The notes beneath the pieces are model-generated. The model did no database searches and had not been told where the DNA came from. It was given only the letters and a program-made list of their open reading frames with translations. DNA of 41,937 nt from an uncultured Mediterraneibacter sp. (lineage in GTDB: Bacteria; Bacillota; Clostridia; Lachnospirales; Lachnospiraceae): the NCBI GenBank assembly GCA_944376695.1, contig CALWDM010000021.1, positions 1 to 41,937 of the forward strand. Direction: 5' to 3'. Positions 38,908-41,937 of the stretch are shown one piece after another; positions within the stretch are counted from its first letter, which is position 1; every line of letters begins with the position of its first letter. The position numbers were made by a program, and so were the translations under genes.

Positions 38908-40617
38908 ATGAAGGTCATTGACTTTAAAGATGCAAAATGCCGTCACTGTTACAAATGTGTGCGCAACTGCGCGGTAAAAGCGATCTCAGTCAAAGATGAA
39001 CAGGCGAGGATCATGGTGGACCACTGCATCAACTGCGGCCGGTGCCTGGAGGTCTGTCCGCAGAATGCGAAGACATTTGCCAGCGACATGGAACGGGTAA
39101 AAGACTATCTGCGGCAGGGATTTCAGACCATCATATCCATCGCCCCGTCCTATGCGGGCGTGCTGGAATTCGACACGCCGGGGCAGGTCGTGGACGCCCT
39201 CCAGCGGCTGGGATTCCGGGAAGTGCGCGAGACCGCGGAGGGCGCTGCCCTTGTGACGAACGAATACAAAAAGCTGGTGCGGCAGAATGAAATGCCGAAC
39301 ATCATCACCACATGCTGCCCGAGCGTGAACGACCTGATCGAGAAGTATTACCCGGACTGCGCGAAGCTGATGGCGCCCGTCGTATCCCCGATGATCGCTC
39401 ACGGACGGTATATCAAGAAGATCTACGGGCCGGATGTAAAGGTCGTTTTCCTCGGGCCCTGTATCGCGAAAAAGCAGGAAGCCATCGGAGATGAGAGAGT
39501 ATTTGGCGCGGTGGACGCGATCCTTACTTTTGAGGAGCTGGCGGACTGGCTCCACGAGGAAGGGATCGACCTGCATCAATGCGAGGATAAGCCCATGGGA
39601 AACCCGGATCCGAAGATCAACCGCCTCTATCCTGTGAGCGGCGGCGTGATCCAGTCTGTGATCACAGAAGAGGAGGCAGACGGATACCACAAGGTATTTG
39701 TAGACGGGCTGGAAAACTGTATGGAAATGCTGGAATGTCTCCGAAAAGGCGAGCTGGATCACTGCTTCATCGAGGCGAACGTCTGCGAGGGCGGATGCGC
39801 GAAGGGCCCGGCATCCGCCCACTGGAACACCTCCTATGTAAAGACAAAAGTAAAGATCGAGAATGTCGTATCTTACAAGGCGGCGAGAGACCTGCCCGAT
39901 ATGAGCACAGAAGAACTGGCGAAAGAATTCGGGGACCGCAGTCTGTCGGATATCATGCCGTCAGAAGAACAGATCCGCAGGATCTTAAGGTCCACAGGGA
40001 AATATTCCCCGGAGGACGAACTGAACTGCGGAGCGTGCGGGTATTCCACCTGCCGCGAAAAGGCGGTCGCTGTCTTCCAGGGAAAGGCGGAGCTGTCCAT
40101 GTGCATGCCGTACGCGCTGGCACAGGCAGAGTCCATGTCCAATGTAGTCATGGATGTGACCCCGAACATGATCTTTGTGATCGGCAGCGACATGCGGATC
40201 CTGGACTGCAACCGAAAAGGGCAGGAACTCCTGGGCGTAGGGCACGAAGAGGCGGTCCAGAGATACATATTCGAATTCATAGAGACCGAAGATATCGAGA
40301 CAGCGCTTCTCACAAGAGAGCCTGTGCTGCACAAAAAGATCCAGCTCGAAAACGGCAGGATGGTCGCTGAGGAGACTATCGTGTACATCGAAAACCTGGA
40401 CGCTGTCCTCGTCACATTCCAGGATATAACAAGAGATGAAAAGATCCGGGAACAGCACTATAACCTGAAAGTAGAGACCGTGGAAATGGCGCAGAAGGTC
40501 ATTGAGAAGCAGATGATGGTGGCCCAGGAGATCGCAGGGCTCCTCGGCGAGACGACCGCAGAGACAAAGGTCACCCTCACCAGGCTCAGAGATTCGATCC
40601 TGAACGAGGAGGAATGA
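38908..40617 (+). CDS. Sensory [FeFe]-hydrogenase with PAS domain (HydS-type)
   Basis: This 569-residue protein has a multidomain redox-sensor layout. Two 4Fe-4S ferredoxin motifs come first (C11, C14, C17, C21 and C40, C43, C46, C50). A compact hydrogenase H-domain follows, with L1 TTCCPS (C136, C137), L2 GPCIAKKQE (C185) and L3 NVCEGGC (C293, C297), so all expected H-cluster ligands are present. An FeS domain is next (C374, C377, C382, C399; NCGACGYSTC), then a PAS domain (about 408-515) and a C-terminal coiled coil. L2 and L3 differ from catalytic hydrogenases (no MPC, no MAC). This fits group C sensory hydrogenases, which signal H2 or redox state to an output partner. AAGGAGG precedes the ATG. 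It is coupled to the phosphatase downstream. Confidence 0.88.
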   Translation: MKVIDFKDAKCRHCYKCVRNCAVKAISVKDEQARIMVDHCINCGRCLEVCPQNAKTFASDMERVKDYLRQGFQTIISIAPSYAGVLEFDTPGQVVDALQRLGFREVRETAEGAALVTNEYKKLVRQNEMPNIITTCCPSVNDLIEKYYPDCAKLMAPVVSPMIAHGRYIKKIYGPDVKVVFLGPCIAKKQEAIGDERVFGAVDAILTFEELADWLHEEGIDLHQCEDKPMGNPDPKINRLYPVSGGVIQSVITEEEADGYHKVFVDGLENCMEMLECLRKGELDHCFIEANVCEGGCAKGPASAHWNTSYVKTKVKIENVVSYKAARDLPDMSTEELAKEFGDRSLSDIMPSEEQIRRILRSTGKYSPEDELNCGACGYSTCREKAVAVFQGKAELSMCMPYALAQAESMSNVVMDVTPNMIFVIGSDMRILDCNRKGQELLGVGHEEAVQRYIFEFIETEDIETALLTREPVLHKKIQLENGRMVAEETIVYIENLDAVLVTFQDITRDEKIREQHYNLKVETVEMAQKVIEKQMMVAQEIAGLLGETTAETKVTLTRLRDSILNEEE

Positions 40618-40619
40618 CT

Positions 40620-41795
40620 ATGAGCGTGAGTATCGATGTGGCTTGGAAAAGCCTGAATAAGCAGAACGAAGAACTCTGCGGAGACAAGGTCGAGATCATC
40701 AAGACACAGGATTCGGATATCATGATCCTGGCGGACGGCATGGGCAGCGGGGTGAAGGCAAATATCCTCGCCACGCTGACATCCAAGATCCTGGGGACCA
40801 TGCTCTACGAGGGGGCTGACATCGAGTCCTGCGTGGAGACGATCGCCAAGACACTCCCCATCTGCAAGGTCCGGAAAGTCGCTTACGCCACGTTTTCCAT
40901 CCTCCAGATCTTCCACAGCGGGGAGGCGTATCTGGCGGAATTCGACAATCCGTCCTGCGTCTTCATCCGCGACGGGAAGATCGTGAAATATCCCTATGAG
41001 ACGCGGGAGATCGGCGGGAAAAAGATCCATGAGTACCGCTTCCAGGTAAAAAAGAACGACTGTTTTGTGCTGATGAGCGACGGGGTCATCTATGCAGGGG
41101 CAGGCTCCATCCTCAATCTCCAGGGTTGGACCTGGGAGGCAATGGCGGAATATACGCTGAAATGTACGAAAAAGACCATGTCCGCGTCCAGGCTCGCAGT
41201 GATGCTCAGCCAGGCGTGCGATGAACTGTATGAAGAAAAGCCCGGAGATGACACAACCGTGGCAGTGGCGCGGGTGATCGACCGCAGGGTGGTCAATATC
41301 TTCACCGGACCGCCGAAGTCAAAAGCAGATGACGAACGGCTGATGCACGATTTTATGCATACCGAGGGAAAAAAGGTCGTGGCAGGCGGCACGAGCGCCA
41401 ATATCGCCGCGCGTATCCTGGGCCGGGAGATCATAACAAAGGCGGACAGCCGGAACCCGGATGTACCGCCAATGGCAACACTGGAAGGCATAGACCTGGT
41501 CACAGAGGGCGTGCTGACCCTCGGGAAATGCCTGAAGATCCTGAAAAAATACGTCAATGACGAATTCGATGCTGAGTTCTTTGACGAGCTGGACGCAGAC
41601 AACGGGGCCTCCCGGCTGGCAAAGCTGCTGATCGAAGACTGCACGGAGCTGAACCTTTTCGTCGGCACGGCAGTCAATGCGGCGCATGCAGAATCAGAGC
41701 TGAACTTTGACCTGAGCATGCGGCAGAACCTCGTGGAGCAGCTGATCGCCACGGCAGAAAAAATGGGGAGGACGGTAACTGCCAAATACTACTGA
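40620..41795 (+). CDS. SpoIIE/PP2C-family protein phosphatase with unassigned C-terminal domain
   Basis: This 391-residue protein has an N-terminal SpoIIE-type PP2C phosphatase domain. The metal-binding motifs ADGMGSG (D39, G40), LMSDGV and PGDDTTVAV are all intact. From about residue 222 a further domain follows (FTGPPKSKADDERLMHDF, KKVVAGGTSANIAARILG, and the helical end) that I do not recognise. Such phosphatases next to sensory hydrogenases are thought to be their output. The target phosphoprotein is unknown. ATG 40620 is chosen because GAGGAGG ends 7 bp upstream; ATG 40614, overlapping the hydrogenase stop, is too close. It has no membrane helices, unlike SpoIIE itself. Confidence 0.87.
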   Translation: MSVSIDVAWKSLNKQNEELCGDKVEIIKTQDSDIMILADGMGSGVKANILATLTSKILGTMLYEGADIESCVETIAKTLPICKVRKVAYATFSILQIFHSGEAYLAEFDNPSCVFIRDGKIVKYPYETREIGGKKIHEYRFQVKKNDCFVLMSDGVIYAGAGSILNLQGWTWEAMAEYTLKCTKKTMSASRLAVMLSQACDELYEEKPGDDTTVAVARVIDRRVVNIFTGPPKSKADDERLMHDFMHTEGKKVVAGGTSANIAARILGREIITKADSRNPDVPPMATLEGIDLVTEGVLTLGKCLKILKKYVNDEFDAEFFDELDADNGASRLAKLLIEDCTELNLFVGTAVNAAHAESELNFDLSMRQNLVEQLIATAEKMGRTVTAKYY

Positions 41796-41937
41796 AATCT
41801 GTATTTGCAGGGGGAGCCTTCTTTGTGAATGTGACGTCCGAAAACCGTTGATGTGACGCAGACGTTTTCGCGGCGGGCGGGGATATGGCTCGGGTTCCGG
41901 TTCCGTAATCCGGGAAAGACGTAAAAGGGAGAAAGCA
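41796..41937 (+). other. End of window: no gene, probable ribosome site of the next gene
   Basis: 142 bp without a start codon in a convincing frame. CGAAAAC (41841-41847) and GTTTTCG (41864-41870) form a small stem with no T-run. The last bases, AAAAGGGAGAAAGCA, look like a Shine-Dalgarno, so another gene of the same operon probably begins just beyond the edge. Confidence 0.4.

Noticed and set aside
41841-41870. Terminator after the phosphatase gene
   Set aside because: A short CGAAAAC/GTTTTCG stem with a long loop and no T-run; a ribosome-site-like sequence follows, so the operon probably continues.
1-41937. CRISPR arrays, rRNA or tRNA genes, prophage or integrase genes
   Set aside because: No regularly spaced direct repeats, no tRNA or rRNA signatures, and no integrase or phage structural genes were seen on reading both strands.

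Overview
The window looks like chromosome of a spore-forming, anaerobic Lachnospiraceae-type Clostridium (cluster XIVa). The grounds are a complete spoIIAA-spoIIAB-sigF cluster with spoVAA/spoVAB, a T-box in front of valS, a GH31 glucosidase resembling the Blautia (Ruminococcus) obeum enzyme, a sensory [FeFe]-hydrogenase gene, strong AGGAGG-type ribosome binding sites, and GC-rich coding DNA that leaves long meaningless open frames on the antisense strands. The taxon call is inference; no rRNA is present.

Layout. 1-5.3 kb: a Cof-type HAD phosphatase (-), an sdpR/sdpI-like autorepressor/immunity pair with two matching operators around its promoter (+), a GH31 alpha-glucosidase (+), and an AEC transporter (-). 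5.4-8.9 kb: a very large fused ABC ATPase/FtsX permease with three internal repeats. 9.2-12.0 kb: forespore operon spoIIAA-spoIIAB-sigF, then an unannotated 51-codon membrane protein, spoVAA and spoVAB. 12.2-17.2 kb: an operon running ltaS-like, folC, a 44-codon ORF and a membrane TPR protein. 17.4-20.6 kb: valS with its T-box leader. 20.7-20.85 kb: a small MITE-like insertion (14-bp terminal inverted repeats, 8-bp target duplication) touching the stop codon of a GH73 glucosaminidase gene. 22-28.3 kb: a short Rpn-family nuclease, an orphan L-rhamnose mutarotase, nicotinate phosphoribosyltransferase, then ddl-murF-HAD. 28.3-30.1 kb: a uridine-kinase-like P-loop protein, thioredoxin, and a Crp/Fnr regulator.

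30.4-38.8 kb is an alpha-galactoside (raffinose-type) locus: a lipoprotein binding protein, two permeases, GH36 alpha-galactosidase and a GH13_4 amylosucrase-like enzyme on the minus strand, with a divergent AraC regulator. No ATPase subunit is encoded there. Imported raffinose would be cut to galactose and sucrose, and the GH13_4 enzyme would process sucrose, possibly into alpha-glucan. This differs from the sucrose-phosphorylase route usual in such loci.

38.9-41.8 kb holds the most interesting unit: a sensory [FeFe]-hydrogenase (ferredoxin clusters, H-cluster domain, extra FeS domain, PAS) translationally coupled to a SpoIIE/PP2C phosphatase that carries an unassigned C-terminal domain. This is a candidate H2- or redox-sensing phospho-switch, and the window ends just before the next gene.
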